Positions 1 to 9,164 of a DNA stretch of 64,000 nucleotides are shown piece after piece; within the stretch, counting starts at the first letter, position 1, and every line of letters starts with the position of its first letter. Origin of the DNA: Rapana venosa (taxonomy: Eukaryota; Mollusca; Gastropoda; Neogastropoda; Muricidae); NCBI GenBank assembly GCA_028751875.1, contig CM054135.1:11068631-11132630 (forward strand). Direction: 5' to 3'. A program made the position numbers and the translations under genes. The notes under the pieces are model-generated. The model worked only from the letters and a program-made list of their open reading frames with translations, ran no database searches and was not told where the DNA came from.

Positions 1-98
1 ATCGAAATTTTCGCGGATCTCGCATCGAGTCTCGTTTTAATATAAAGCTCGAGACTTCCGCCTCGTTCTCATCCGGTTCTGTCTTTGTTGCATTGCAA

Positions 99-125
99 AT
101 GGCGGACTACGAGGTGTTTTTGTGA
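99..125 (+). other. short upstream ORF in the piggyBac leader
   Basis: An eight-codon ATG...TGA frame lies 36 bases before the transposase start. Both ATGs sit in the same local context (ATGGCGGAC). It could damp translation of the transposase, or it may be chance. Only its presence is seen. Confidence 0.3.
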
Positions 126-161
126 AAGTGACCGGCGAAAAAAAGTGAAAAATTTTTGAAG

Positions 162-1877
162 ATGGCGGACTTGTTTGACACCGACGACGACGAACCTTTC
201 CTCGGCTTTCGTGCGGAGGATACTGAACTTAGGGAAGTGCAACCAGGCTCAGACATTGAAATAAGTGATGTTAGTAGCGTGCACACATCGGACTTGAGTG
301 ACTGGAGTGAGGGGGGGGACGAAGACGATGACGAAGTTCGAGATGAAAATGACTGGTCTTTGCAAACGCGGCCGATTACGATTACGGACTTTACGCAGCA
401 AACTGGAGTGAACATCGAAGACTTTGACCAAGGATCAGGTTCTCAACTTGATTTCTTTTATCAGTTGTTTACTCCACAGATGTTTCAAAGGATTTCCGAT
501 GAAACAAACGCGTACGCGCGCATCAAAATCGCCGCAAAACCAAATGGCGATTCTCTGTGGAGTGAAACCACGCCGGAGGAGATGAAGGCCTATTTCGGCA
601 TTCTCATTCTTATGGGCATTCATAATATGCCCAAAGATGAAATGTACTGGTCAACAGATGACAGATACGGTGTGCAAGGAGTTAGCAAAATTATGTCTTT
701 GAAGAGATACAGAAAAATCTCTGAGTATCTACATCTTGTTGACAACAACAACCTGCCTGATCCTCAGTGCCCAAACAGGGATAGACTTTTCAAAGTCAGA
801 CCTCTCCTTACCATGGCCAAAGAAACATTTGCAGCAAAATTTCTTCCAGGCAGAGAAATAAGCATTGATGAGGCTATGGTACCTTTCAAAGGGAGGAGTA
901 GTTTGAGACAATACATGCCTGTCAAACCTATAAAGTGGGGTATGAAAGTTTGGTGTGCTGCTGATGCAAAGACCGGTTACATTCTCGACTTTGACGTGTA
1001 CTGTGGTAGGCGACCTGGTGGAGTTCAAGTGGGACTGGGACATGATGTGGTGATGCAGCTGGCACAAAAGTATTTAGATAAAAACCATCATCTTTATTTT
1101 GACAACTTTTTTTCTTCCGTGCCTTTGATGGAGGAGTTGCTGGCACGTAGGACCTATGCTTGTGCGACTGTTCGCATAAATCGTGTAGGTCTACCTGCCG
1201 GCATGAAACGCCACCGACGGCTGAGAAAAGGTGAGCACATTGTCTACCAGAAAGGCAACATCTTGGCAACAGTGTGGCATGATAAGCGTGATGTGAACTT
1301 GCTGTCCACAAACTTGTCACACGGCCTGGATGTTGTTCAAAGATGGGACAAAAGTGCTGGGGCAAGAGTTGATGTGCCCTGCCCGACAGTTGTAAGATCT
1401 TACAATGAAAACATGGGGGGAGTGGACAAGGTTGACCAAATGAGGGGGTACTATTCAACTTTGAAAAAATCTATAAAATACTGGAGGTACCTCCTCAGTT
1501 TTGTGTTTGATGCTGCCATCAACAATGCCTTCATCCTGTACGACAAGAGTGTGGCGGAAAAACCTAAGGCTCGGTATGCACTCTTGGATTACAGGATGGA
1601 CCTTGCTGATCAGCTGATAGGTGGGTTCTCCTCCAGGAAGAGAAAAGGTGCCAAGAGAAAGAGCCAGACTGTGAACCCAGAAAATGTCCAGTCCCACAAA
1701 CTCATTAGATACGACGGACGAAAAAGAGCCTGTGTTGCCTGTAAAACGGCTGGTCGACGTACCCCGTCAGGACGCCCTGTGGAAAGCTCCTATGGCTGTG
1801 ATGTGTGCCAAGTTAATTACTGCAAGGACACTTGCTTCCCACAGCACCTTGGTGCAGTGGTTGAGGCACCAGAGTGA
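162..1877 (+). CDS. piggyBac transposase (PGBD-type), 571 aa
   Basis: This is a cut-and-paste transposase that would excise and insert piggyBac DNA at TTAA. I start it at the ATG at 162 (MADLFDTDDDEPF); an in-frame TTG six bases upstream is not a normal eukaryotic start. The first ~75 residues are acidic and low-complexity. The DDE/DDD core then follows: D236 in SIDEAM, D314 in YFDNFF, and D422 and D425 in MGGVDKVDQM. These match the positions of the catalytic aspartates D268, D346 and D447 (with D450) of the Trichoplusia ni enzyme. WRYLLSFVFDAAINNAF is also typical. A basic stretch (RKRKGAKRKS) precedes a C-terminal Cys/His zinc-binding domain (CVAC...CDVC...C...C...H). Length is normal for the family and there is no internal stop or frameshift, so the copy is young or the frame has been kept. 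It could be a domesticated PGBD gene, but the adjacent TTAA end argues for an ordinary transposon. Confidence 0.93.
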   Translation: MADLFDTDDDEPFLGFRAEDTELREVQPGSDIEISDVSSVHTSDLSDWSEGGDEDDDEVRDENDWSLQTRPITITDFTQQTGVNIEDFDQGSGSQLDFFYQLFTPQMFQRISDETNAYARIKIAAKPNGDSLWSETTPEEMKAYFGILILMGIHNMPKDEMYWSTDDRYGVQGVSKIMSLKRYRKISEYLHLVDNNNLPDPQCPNRDRLFKVRPLLTMAKETFAAKFLPGREISIDEAMVPFKGRSSLRQYMPVKPIKWGMKVWCAADAKTGYILDFDVYCGRRPGGVQVGLGHDVVMQLAQKYLDKNHHLYFDNFFSSVPLMEELLARRTYACATVRINRVGLPAGMKRHRRLRKGEHIVYQKGNILATVWHDKRDVNLLSTNLSHGLDVVQRWDKSAGARVDVPCPTVVRSYNENMGGVDKVDQMRGYYSTLKKSIKYWRYLLSFVFDAAINNAFILYDKSVAEKPKARYALLDYRMDLADQLIGGFSSRKRKGAKRKSQTVNPENVQSHKLIRYDGRKRACVACKTAGRRTPSGRPVESSYGCDVCQVNYCKDTCFPQHLGAVVEAPE

Positions 1878-2119
1878 TTGCAGTAGGACTGTATGTGGTG
1901 TATATATTGTACAAAGGAGTTTTTTTCAACTTTTTTTTGGTGTGTTCCTGCATCATTCATCCAAGAAAAGACAGAAGATCAGCACAAGGTAGGAAAAACA
2001 TTCTTCTTTATTCATTTCTGAATGTTTTTCTCTTTATTTGATCAAAATCCATGTATGCAATCCAAAGTTATGGCAAAATGAACAGACACACCCTCTCACA
2101 CATTCTGCACAGCCATTTT

Positions 2120-2173
2120 CTCTGCCCAACAGGAAGTAAACAAACCGCCATGCTCTGCCCAGCAAAGGGTTAA
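2120..2173 (+). repeat. piggyBac right terminal region and TTAA target
   Basis: CTCTGCCCA occurs twice near the terminus (2120-2128 and 2153-2161), as expected for subterminal transposase-binding repeats. The element ends in GGG at 2167-2169, followed by TTAA at 2170-2173. The inverted partner is off the left edge. Confidence 0.7.
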
Positions 2174-2176
2174 GTA

Positions 2177-2218
2177 CCTCACCATACAGGCAACCATACT
2201 CTGACTTCAGAGGATGTT
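2177..2218 (+). repeat. partial copy of the ~105-bp hairpin-headed repeat
   Basis: CACCATACAGGCAACCATAC followed by TCTGACTTCAGAGGATG matches the 3' half of the dispersed family best seen at 56783-56880. It lies between the piggyBac end and the MRPS24 exon, within intron sequence. Confidence 0.5.
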
Positions 2219-2266
2219 CCGTGTAAATCCTGTACCTATATCAATGTCTGACTTGTTTTGTTGCAG

Positions 2267-2565
2267 CCAACCTGACCAAAGAGGGGTTTGGAGGACGAGC
2301 CGCTGAACGAACCTTTGACGACATTGTGATCAGAAAGTTCATCAAAGGGACCTGGCCCGGCCTCTTTGCTTCCGAGGTGATCATCAAGCGAAGGCAAAAC
2401 CTGGTCGTAGTTGCAGGGTTGGTGTTCCAGCAGCTGAATCCACGCAAACACTACTTTCTGATCGGGTACTCTGAGGAGATGCTGTCCTATTTGCTCAAGT
2501 GCCCTGTCAAGTTAGAGCTGCAGTACGTGCAAGACAGGAGTGATGTCATCTTCAAGAAGATCTAA
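2267..2565 (+). CDS. MRPS24: MRPS24 (mitochondrial ribosomal protein uS3m), last exon
   Basis: This is the terminal coding exon of the small-subunit mitochondrial ribosomal protein S24. The acceptor is TTTTGTTGCAG, ending at 2266. The first two exon bases finish a split codon, then the frame reads NLTKEGFGGRAAERTFDDIV, with stop TAA at 2563-2565. The rest contains RKFIKGTWPGLFASEVIIKRR, VFQQLNPRKHYFLIGYSEEMLSYLLKCPVKLELQYV. As I recall the vertebrate protein, it has the same order of landmarks: AAERT, RKF..GT.PG, KRR.N, QL.P.K.YFLVGYSE.LLSY..KCPV.L.LQ. The exon supplies about 98 C-terminal residues. The N-terminal half and mitochondrial targeting sequence must be upstream of the window, on the far side of the piggyBac element. 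Confidence 0.93.
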
Positions 2566-2592
2566 ATGAATTGATGACAGACAGTGTGTGTG

Positions 2593-2623
<31 letters not shown>

Positions 2624-2980
2624 TTGCATGTGTAAAAGAATGTATCTCTCCAGTGAAGTTAGCAGATGGATTTATGTAATTCTAATTGAAAGCACGTGAC
2701 TGTAGCATAGTATGATTAGAAGAGCATTAAAGTCTGAAAGGTTTATGAGAACGTGAACTTCTTGTGGTGTGTTCATACTTCACTGAAAAATGACAAATTG
2801 TTTTGTAAACACTGTGTGATAAGTAAATTTTTTTTATATCCGAACCTGCAAGTGTAATTCTTGTCATTTGAATGAGTTGGTTGATGAATTGAGTACTTGC
2901 ATGAGTCTCAGAGATAAATGGAGAGAAAGAGTGTGTGTTTGAATGCATGTGTGTGTATGTATTTATAAAAATAAATGTAT
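2566..2980 (+). other. MRPS24 3' UTR
   Basis: A TG microsatellite (about 2584-2622) follows the stop. Candidate poly(A) signals are ATTAAA at 2726-2731 and AATAAA at 2970-2975. The transcript end cannot be fixed without RNA data. Confidence 0.6.
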
Positions 2981-3005
2981 CATATCTGTTCATTTATCCA
3001 AGAGG

Positions 3006-3100
3006 TCTGAATGCGGCTACTCAATGGCGGGCAAAAATGGTTGCGTACGCAAAATCTCACCTTTGGTAAACCTCAGAGGTCTAGCCAAGGAACAAAAAAA
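3006..3100 (-). repeat. ~105-bp hairpin-headed dispersed repeat, copy 1
   Basis: In reverse complement this reads TTTTGTTCCTTGGCTAGACC, then a CTCTGAGGTTTACCAAAGGTG-like segment, GAGATTTTGCGTACGCAACC, and ends GTAGCCGCATTCAGA. The same order recurs at 6399, 31561, 56783, 57451, 59311 and 61507. It has no coding potential. Confidence 0.75.
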
Positions 3101-3420
3101 CAAAACTGTTCATTTTATTTCAAACTGCTGTGGCTAGCCACACCCAGGCAAACTGCATGCAGATTTACAGAGAGAGGTAGGCAAGTATGTAGACAGTCAA
3201 GTTGCAGAACTGTGATTCCTCTTTTCTGAATACATTGATGTTACCATTGATGAAAGGTTGCTGTCTCCTCTAAACTGAAAACTTTCCCAACAATAACACT
3301 AAATGTAAAAATGTTCTCCCTTGGGAATGCCAGGGGCCTGTCAGTAAAAAAAGCATCCCCGTCTTCTGGAATTGATGTGCTAGGAATTCCCTCTTTTCTA
3401 TCCCTCTCTTTGTTTCTGCC

Positions 3421-3645
3421 TTGTTCCTTTTGTTCCTGTCACCTCCTCCTTGTTTATTTTCTGCCTTGTTAGTCCATTCTCCTGCCTTTTTTTCCAAAAG
3501 AATGAAAACATAACAATTCTCTCCTGTGCCAAAGTCTGATGCGCTGGGCCTGACTTGTTAGTTGCTTTATGGCAGCGTGAAGCATTTTGGCTGATATGAC
3601 AGACAACAAAGTTGCTGAGTGTTTGACGTAGGAGAAGAAGAAGGA
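3421..3645 (+). repeat. GAA-tailed dispersed repeat, copy 1
   Basis: This shares TTGTTCCTTT...CACCTCCTCCTTGT and then GCTGGGCC...GGCAGC...GACAGACAACAA.GTTGCTG with 23210-23416. The latter half also occurs at 56358-56470. All copies end in AAGAAGAAG, the tail of a non-LTR type element. No tRNA head was recognised. Confidence 0.65.
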
Positions 3646-3879
3646 AAACAAAACACAGTATTTCGTGGAAGTTCCTGGCACACTGTTTCCAGTCCACCAT
3701 TTTCCTCCCAGTGCTAAAAACTGAAACCAACCAGAATGTTCCTGCTTGTTAATTTCAAACATTGCATCTCTGACAGAGAAGGCTTCTTTGTTACCAACCA
3801 GCTTTTCAGATGACTTCATTTTTTTTTTGTACAGCCTGTCATCTGATGTGATACAGCCTTGTGCTCCTGCCTATTTTGT

Positions 3880-4842
3880 CATGAACACTATCTGCACACA
3901 GTATCATCATCACCACCAAAAATGGGTACAATCTCAGCAATGACAGCATTTACCACACAAAACTGCATAGTGTCATCAGTTACCCACGTCAGTCACCACA
4001 TGAACTCTGCACATGGTATCAACAGGGGCATGGGATAACCTGGTGGTTAGAGTGCTGTGCTCATGATCAGATGGTCTGGGTGTGCACCCAGGTTCAAACC
4101 ATTACCAAGACACAAGTTCAAGGGGATTTTCCCCCAGGAGTTAACATCCACTCCGCTCCCCCGAGAGTCCTTCAGATGATATTAAAAACTTAAGTCTCGT
4201 GTGTGAACACACGCAGAACATTTTGCATGCATGTTCAAAACCTGTTCCACCTTTCAGAAAAGTAGGCCATTGTGTGCCAGTGGAAACATGACAAAATTTA
4301 CAAAGCTGCATGCACAAGGGGACTGGGTGTAAAAAACCAGAGCGCTCATTCCATTATCCTTAAAATAAAAGAATAAATAAATACATTAAGTCATTTACAC
4401 ATGTCAGTCACCACATAAACACTGCACATAGTAAAATCAGTCCCCACATAAACATTGCACATGGTATCAGTCACCACATAAACACTAAATGGTATCAGTC
4501 ACCACATAAACACAGCACGTGGTATAATCAGCCAGCACATAAACACTGCATCTGGTACAACCAGTCACCACATAAACTTTGCACACAGTATCATCAGTCA
4601 CCACATAAACACTGCAGGTGGCATCAGTCACCACATGAACACTGCGCATTGTGTCACCCATAAACACTGCGCATGGTGTCACCCGTCACCACACAAACAT
4701 GGCACATGGTATTGGTCACCACATAAACATGGCACATAGTATAATCAGTCATTACATAAACACTGCACACAGTATCATCAGTCACCACATTATCACTGCA
4801 CATAGCATCATCAGTTACCACATAAACACTGTACACAGTATT
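3880..4842 (+). repeat. ~30-bp minisatellite, interrupted by a SINE at 4025-4385
   Basis: Degenerate units of about 30 bp (CAGTCACCACATAAACACTG followed by CACATGGTAT) occur before and after the SINE. That shows the array is older than the SINE insertion. Translations of this region are meaningless repeats. Confidence 0.85.
4025..4385 (+). mobile_element. tRNA-headed SINE (family B), full length
   Basis: The A-box-like GATAACCTGGTGG is at 4034-4046 and the B-box GGTTCAAACC at 4091-4100. The central part carries GTCCTTCAGATGATATTAAA, a block common to other copies. The 3' part reads GTAGGCCATTGTGTGCCAGT...GGGGACTGGGTGTAAAAAAC...TTCCATTATCCT and ends in an AATAAATA tail. It is the best head-to-tail copy of the most abundant SINE in the window and interrupts the 30-bp minisatellite. 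Confidence 0.88.
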
Positions 4843-5320
4843 GTCAGTGACACTGTCAATCACCACATAAACACTACACACAGTAGTCAGTGACACTGTC
4901 AATCACCACATAAACACTACACACGGTAGTCAGTGACACTGTCAATCACCACATAAACACTACACACAGTAGTCAGTGACACTGTCAATCACCGCATAAA
5001 CACTACACACGGTAGTCAGTGACACTGTCAATCACCGCATAAACACTACACACGGTAGTCAGTGACACTGTCAATCACCACATAAACACTACACACGGTA
5101 GTCAGTGACACTGTCAATCACCGCATAAACACTACACACGGTAGTCAGTGACACTGTCAATCACCACATAAACACTACACACGGTAGTCAGTGACACTGT
5201 CAATCACCACATAAACACTACACACGGTAGTCAGTGACACTGTCAATCACAGCATAAACACTACACACAATATTGTCAGTGACACTGTCAATCACCACAT
5301 AAACACTACACACAGTTACA
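4843..5320 (+). repeat. 43-bp minisatellite, about 11 copies
   Basis: Units begin GTCAGTGACACTGTCAATCA at 4843, 4886, 4929, 4972, 5015, 5058, 5101, 5144, 5187 and 5230, exactly 43 bp apart, and again near 5276. The unit is the 30-mer of the flanking array (ACCACATAAACACT...) plus an added GTCAGTGACACTG segment, so one array grew out of the other. Copies are near identical, so recent amplification is likely. There are no CRISPR-like spacers. Confidence 0.93.
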
Positions 5321-6398
5321 GTATCCTCAGTGACATGATTATATCAGTCACTGCCTAACATTACCCTACAACAGCAGATTTATTTTGCCACACCATCTAC
5401 TCAAAGGGAAACAACACATTACCTTATTGCTCTTCTAGGCAGTTCTTTCCCTTAGACCATGAACTCGACTGATTAATTTTATGATTGTGTTTGTTACCTT
5501 ACAGAGGTCCTGGTGTCAATTCTGGATAAGAGTCTCTGGGGTTTTTTTGTTCTTCGGTATAAAGACTTTAAAAGAAATTATGGAAAAAAACCAAAAGCAA
5601 TTACAATGATAAGGAATAGTACTTATTGGGTACAATCTCATCCTGATGTGATTTGCAAAGTGCTCCAAAAAGTAAAGATTTATCAAACAATTCGTTTCAC
5701 ACATTACCTTACCTATGTGTGTCTCTCAGAAACATGCACATTTCTTAACTTCTTATCATTAAAAATCCCCACTCTCCTTTCCACCTGTTGGTCCATTTCA
5801 CATTACATCCATTTTCCACACATAGTGTCCTGTATGTATGTATGTATGTTAGTCCGTCGTTTTCGACGATGACCTCCAAAACAGCAGAGGAGGCAGCTGC
5901 TGTTTCGGAAACTGGGCAGAAATTTGATTATAGTGGAGATGCCTTGCCCACAGTACATCCCCACTCTCTCGGCCAAGAGGGCATAAGGACAGTCAGCGTT
6001 GGAGATGTTCTCCAAAGGCCAACTAGCCCACAGGGCTGCAGCACATAAGGACTGTGCAAGTCAAGCCTCCTAGTCAGAGAGTCATAGTCGATCACTAAAG
6101 ACTAAGCTGTAAAGTGGAATTCCATGAGTGGAAAAGCCACTGGTCATACAGCCTCTCACTTTGCTGTTGCCCCCAGCATCAATGGTTTAATCAAGAACTG
6201 TGATAAACCCCAGGCGCTGTGTCCTAAATATTGAGTATCAACATTCTTTTTTCTGTTCATTTCTGTGTATCTACTGAAAAGATGTGGGGACAAAATGTTA
6301 TCCTGAAGGGCTCCTTTTTTCTTCTTTTAACATTAAAGAACTCGGTGTTTGGCATTCCATTGGATGGCTGCCTTCTGATCTGCATACATTTTTTTTTT
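5321..6398. other. intergenic stretch with a possible old repeat
   Basis: This is AT-rich DNA without a supportable gene. Around 5846-6180 a GC-richer block begins GTCCGTCGTTTTCGACGATG (an imperfect palindrome) after a TATG run, and has the texture of a repeat. I could not find a second copy here to define it. Confidence 0.3.
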
Positions 6399-6498
6399 CG
6401 TTCTTTGGCGAGAACTCTGAGGTTTATCAAAGGTGAGATTTTGTGTATATGGCCATTTTTTCCCACCATGAAGGTAACCGCATTCCGTCTTTGGGTAT
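6399..6498 (+). repeat. ~105-bp hairpin-headed dispersed repeat, copy 2
   Basis: CGTTCTTTGGCGAGAACTCT, GAGGTTTATCAAAGGTGAGA, TTTTTTCCCACCATGAAGGT and AACCGCATTCCGTCTTTGGG occur in the order of the family. Confidence 0.75.
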
Positions 6499-6586
6499 GT
6501 TATTTTCGCAACCTACCGAGCGCTGACATGAATTTCGGTATATTTCATGTGCATACTTGATCTTCTGCATGTGTATAGGCTATAAG

Positions 6587-6859
6587 GTGTCCCATAACCT
6601 ATAAATAGGGGAGCGAGGCGTCAGACCTCACTTCTCTAGGGCCCAGCACATTGAGGGCGGCGCCCATCTCCTCTCCCTCGCTACTTTACCTTCCATGACC
6701 CTAAAGAGGCAGGTACCCATTTACAGCTGGGTGAACTGGGGGAACTTTACTGAAACCAAGGCGCGCAAACCGTCACCCATCCAACTGGTAACCACGCTCG
6801 ACACTGCTTAACTTGGCTGGGGGAAGCGAGTGCTCCGACCACTGAGCTATCCCGTCTCC
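6587..6859 (-). mobile_element. SINE with chimeric tRNA + 5S rRNA head, copy 1
   Basis: Read on the minus strand, it starts GGGATAGCTCAGTGGTCGGA, a tRNA-like 5' end with A-box TAGCTCAGTGG (plus-strand 6839-6849). It then runs directly into AAGTTAAGCAGTGTCGAGCG and GGTTACCAGTTGGATGGGTG (plus-strand 6770-6812). That segment closely follows the internal control region of metazoan 5S rRNA genes, including the C-box-like GGATGGGTGAC. A body containing TTCACCCAGCTGTAAATGGG and a GGTTATGGGACACCTT 3' end follow. CTATAAG flanks it on both sides (6580-6586 and 6860-6866), a likely short target duplication. A nearly identical copy is at 37466-37767. Confidence 0.88.
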
Positions 6860-6866
6860 CTATAAG

Positions 6867-7036
6867 CTATACACGAGGGGAATTAAGGCACGAGCAGGTC
6901 TGCACTTAAAGTTGATGTGGAGATCAGAAATATCCCCACCACTTAAGTCACCAGACGACGCCTAGATTCGACCCCATCACTTCATAGACCACGGGATTGA
7001 AGTCGAACAGTTCTAACCCCTTGGCCATAGCATCCG
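6867..7036 (-). mobile_element. tRNA-headed SINE (family E), host of the tRNA-5S SINE
   Basis: On the minus strand there is an A-box-like TATGGCCAAGGGG (7017-7029) and a B-box-like GGGGTCGAATCT (6964-6975). Its 3' end appears to continue on the far side of the tRNA-5S SINE (CTATACAC/GTGTATAG near 6571-6580), so the tRNA-5S SINE probably inserted near its tail. Confidence 0.55.
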
Positions 7037-7486
7037 TCCAAATTTTGCTATGAGCAAGATCAGGTGCTTTGGAAAGCCCATTTTTGATAGTGTGATAAAC
7101 AGATGGTGATGTTGGGCACTGCCGGAAGCCTTTTTCTGCAGTTAATGAAAGTTACAAATGCCTCATCTTCAGTGTTTCAAATTTTTCTCTAACAGTGTCT
7201 GAAGCACAAAAAGCATGTCTGTTGTTTCCGTTCCACGTCTTTATCCTGTCTGACAATCTGATATATCTTTTTCTACTTTATTTTTCTTTCTGTTGAGGAT
7301 GATGATTAGAAGAATTTTGCTTGCATTGGCTTGTCAAGCCAATTTATTACTCTGCTATTGCCACTCTCCATCGTTGAAGAGTTTTTGTTTTGTTGTTGTT
7401 GTTTCCACTCATTTGGGCCATTGGCAGGTCTCCCAAATTCGTTTGCATGGGTGATGTAAAGCTGTAAAACTGGAAGGGTCGGAGTT
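7037..7486. other. AT-rich intergenic DNA
   Basis: There is no gene, tRNA or clear repeat in this stretch, only short T-rich runs. Confidence 0.5.
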
Positions 7487-7613
7487 TTTGTGTGCCGGTG
7501 GGAACGGATGACAGAATTTACTGAACCGCATATACATGGGGACTGGATGTAACAAAGCACATGAGTGCTTATTCCATTATCCTCGATATAACAGAATAAA
7601 TAAATAAATAAAA
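7487..7613 (+). mobile_element. family B SINE, 3' fragment
   Basis: GTGTGCCGGTGGGAACGGAT...GGGGACTGGATGTAACAAAG...TTATTCCATTATCCTCGATA ends in AATAAATAAATAAATAAA. The tRNA head is missing, as for a 5'-truncated insertion, and it abuts LINE coding sequence at 7614. Confidence 0.8.
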
Positions 7614-7767
7614 GCTCACTTGGGATGTTATCCACTTCAGGGGATTTGCCTTCTTTTAGTTTTTTCGTGGCAGTAGTGACTTCATCTTTAGGTGGTAAAG
7701 GTTCCAGCTCATTTAGTTCTACATTGCTGGTCAGTTCACCAGAAACACTGTAGTTGAGGTCTAACAT
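7614..7767 (-). pseudogene. LINE reverse-transcriptase fragment
   Basis: About 51 codons read LDLNYSVSGELTSN...DEVTTATKKLKEGKSPEVDN, then IPSELL. This matches the start of the RT domain in the LINE at 26.7-28.6 kb (EAVRSLKGGKSPGIDNIPAE). The frame is cut off at the SINE boundary. It is a dead fragment. Confidence 0.7.
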
Positions 7768-8470
7768 TATTTTGCATATTCATGCCTCTTCTCTCATATT
7801 TAATTTATTTCAGTAAAAACTTTCCTGACTTTGTCATTTAGGCTTTGATTTTAAAACGACAGTTTACTCTCTGCCTGTATCTGTCTGTCTGTCTGTCTCT
7901 GTTCCCTTTGTGGGTGGGGTGCATTGTGCCTGGTCTTCTCTTGTACTTGTTACTTTGCAGGGCAGTTTCTAACCAAAAATTCTTCTCTTCTAATCTTGTT
8001 CTTATCTCTTTTAAAAAGAAAATAAAAAAAGAAGTTTTCTGTAGTCAATTTTTTTTTCTGGTTTGTCTCTTTCCTTTTGCTAAGAGGAGAACCTCGTCTC
8101 TTAGGAAGGTTTTAACCCCTTCTTTTCCTTCTTTCCTTATGAATGATTTTGGGCAATCTCTGTGTATGTATACCTTCTTCATGTCATTCTGGATTTCTTC
8201 TGGAGGAACCTCATTTGATTCCATTCTTTCTGAGTGCTTCAAAAGGAGTGGTCCCACCCCCACATTTCATAAGCACTTTTAGCTTCAGAAAGACAGTGTG
8301 TAATATGAAAATAAAGGCTGGAAAAGAGGAAACATGGGTCTTTTCCATTTTAGGAAGACCCTCTGAATAAGAGCTTTCATTCACCTTTCTTACATGAATC
8401 AATCTTTAGGCTTTTACAAAGCATGTGGGGGCCTATTCAGTAACTTTAAAATAAATAAAAAATTTTGGCC
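7768..8470. other. T-rich intergenic DNA
   Basis: There is no gene that I recognise. Frames here have biased, repetitive composition and no domain. Confidence 0.4.
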
Positions 8471-8479
8471 ACAAAGACA

Positions 8480-9060
8480 CTCAAGACGAAAGGCGGGGAC
8501 AAATCGTATTTCCCGGTACAATCATCCAATCAGAAATCTTGAAAATTTAATCATCACAGCAAATGTCGTCACATCCGTCGCGCGGCTCAAGCATCTCTCT
8601 ATGCCAAGGGAAAAAACTCTTGTAGTGTCAACGCAACGAAAATGGATACCTGTGATGGGTACACAGGTAAGTAAGAACTTACAGGAGTACGTCTACTTCC
8701 TTTTCACCAACTAGTCCGTAACATAATGAAAGAAAACATTCAGATTCTGTCAAAGGGTTCTTGGTAAATGATTAGACCTTGTCGTAGCTTATGTATTGAG
8801 ATCGATGTGCAAAATCGATTAAACAATGTTGGTTCAGTGGCTGTTGTGGACTGTTGAGGCTGTTGCCCTTGTTACGTGTGTAGTGTGTTGTGTTGGCCAT
8901 GCTAGTGATAGGCTACGACGTAGCGGACACTCGGACAGCTGTGAGACACTGACGAGTAACGGCATCAAACGTTGTCTGGATTCGGTTGTCTGGATTCGGG
9001 ATTAGTTTTGCGCGCCATAGTTTGTGATGCCATCAGCATTTTGAGTTTAAAACAAATGTA
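8480..9060 (+). promoter_or_regulatory. CpG-bearing, repeat-poor patch with splice donors (possible promoter/first exon)
   Basis: Unlike its surroundings this stretch has no microsatellite and many CpGs (GTCGCGCGGCTC, GCTACGACGTAGCGGACACTC). A CCAATCAG box lies near 8525. An ATG-containing segment ends in CACAG|GTAAGTAAG at about 8667. It could be a first exon or promoter that splices to a downstream gene, for example the MICAL-like gene. There is no RNA evidence and no recognisable protein. Confidence 0.25.
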
Positions 9061-9164
9061 ACTTTTTAAAACTAGTCACTAGGCACAGGTAACTGAGGTA
9101 AGTTTGTTGCATTTTCAGGATTGCCTGTGGTGTTCTGCAATGTGTATCACTAACAATAACAATA

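Larger units (their letters stand above)
1..2169 (+). mobile_element. piggyBac DNA transposon, right part
   Basis: The element contains a long transposase frame (162-1877). It ends with CAGCAAAGGG directly against TTAA (2170-2173). Read inward from the right, the terminus is CCCTTTGCTGGGCAGAGC, the CCC-type start expected for piggyBac ends, and TTAA is the family's obligatory target. The left end is outside the window, so the matching TTAA cannot be checked. The 290 bases after the stop are non-coding, with a short subterminal repeat. The element sits upstream of the last MRPS24 exon on the same strand, so it is probably inside an MRPS24 intron. Flanking bases 2177-2218 resemble the dispersed hairpin-headed repeat found elsewhere in the window, so the transposon may have landed in or beside a copy of it. 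Confidence 0.88.

Noticed and set aside
4843..5320. Regular 43-bp repeats as a CRISPR array
   Set aside because: Units are contiguous without variable spacers, in a eukaryotic intergenic region.
6257..6469. Similar small peptides (for example MVGKNGHIHKISPLINLRVL) recurring at 2943, 6257 and 31523 as a protein family
   Set aside because: They are chance frames of the ~105-bp dispersed repeat, not kept in other copies.
6770..6812. 5S rRNA gene fragment as a real rRNA locus
   Set aside because: Only about 43 bases match and they are fused to a tRNA-like head in a repeated element.
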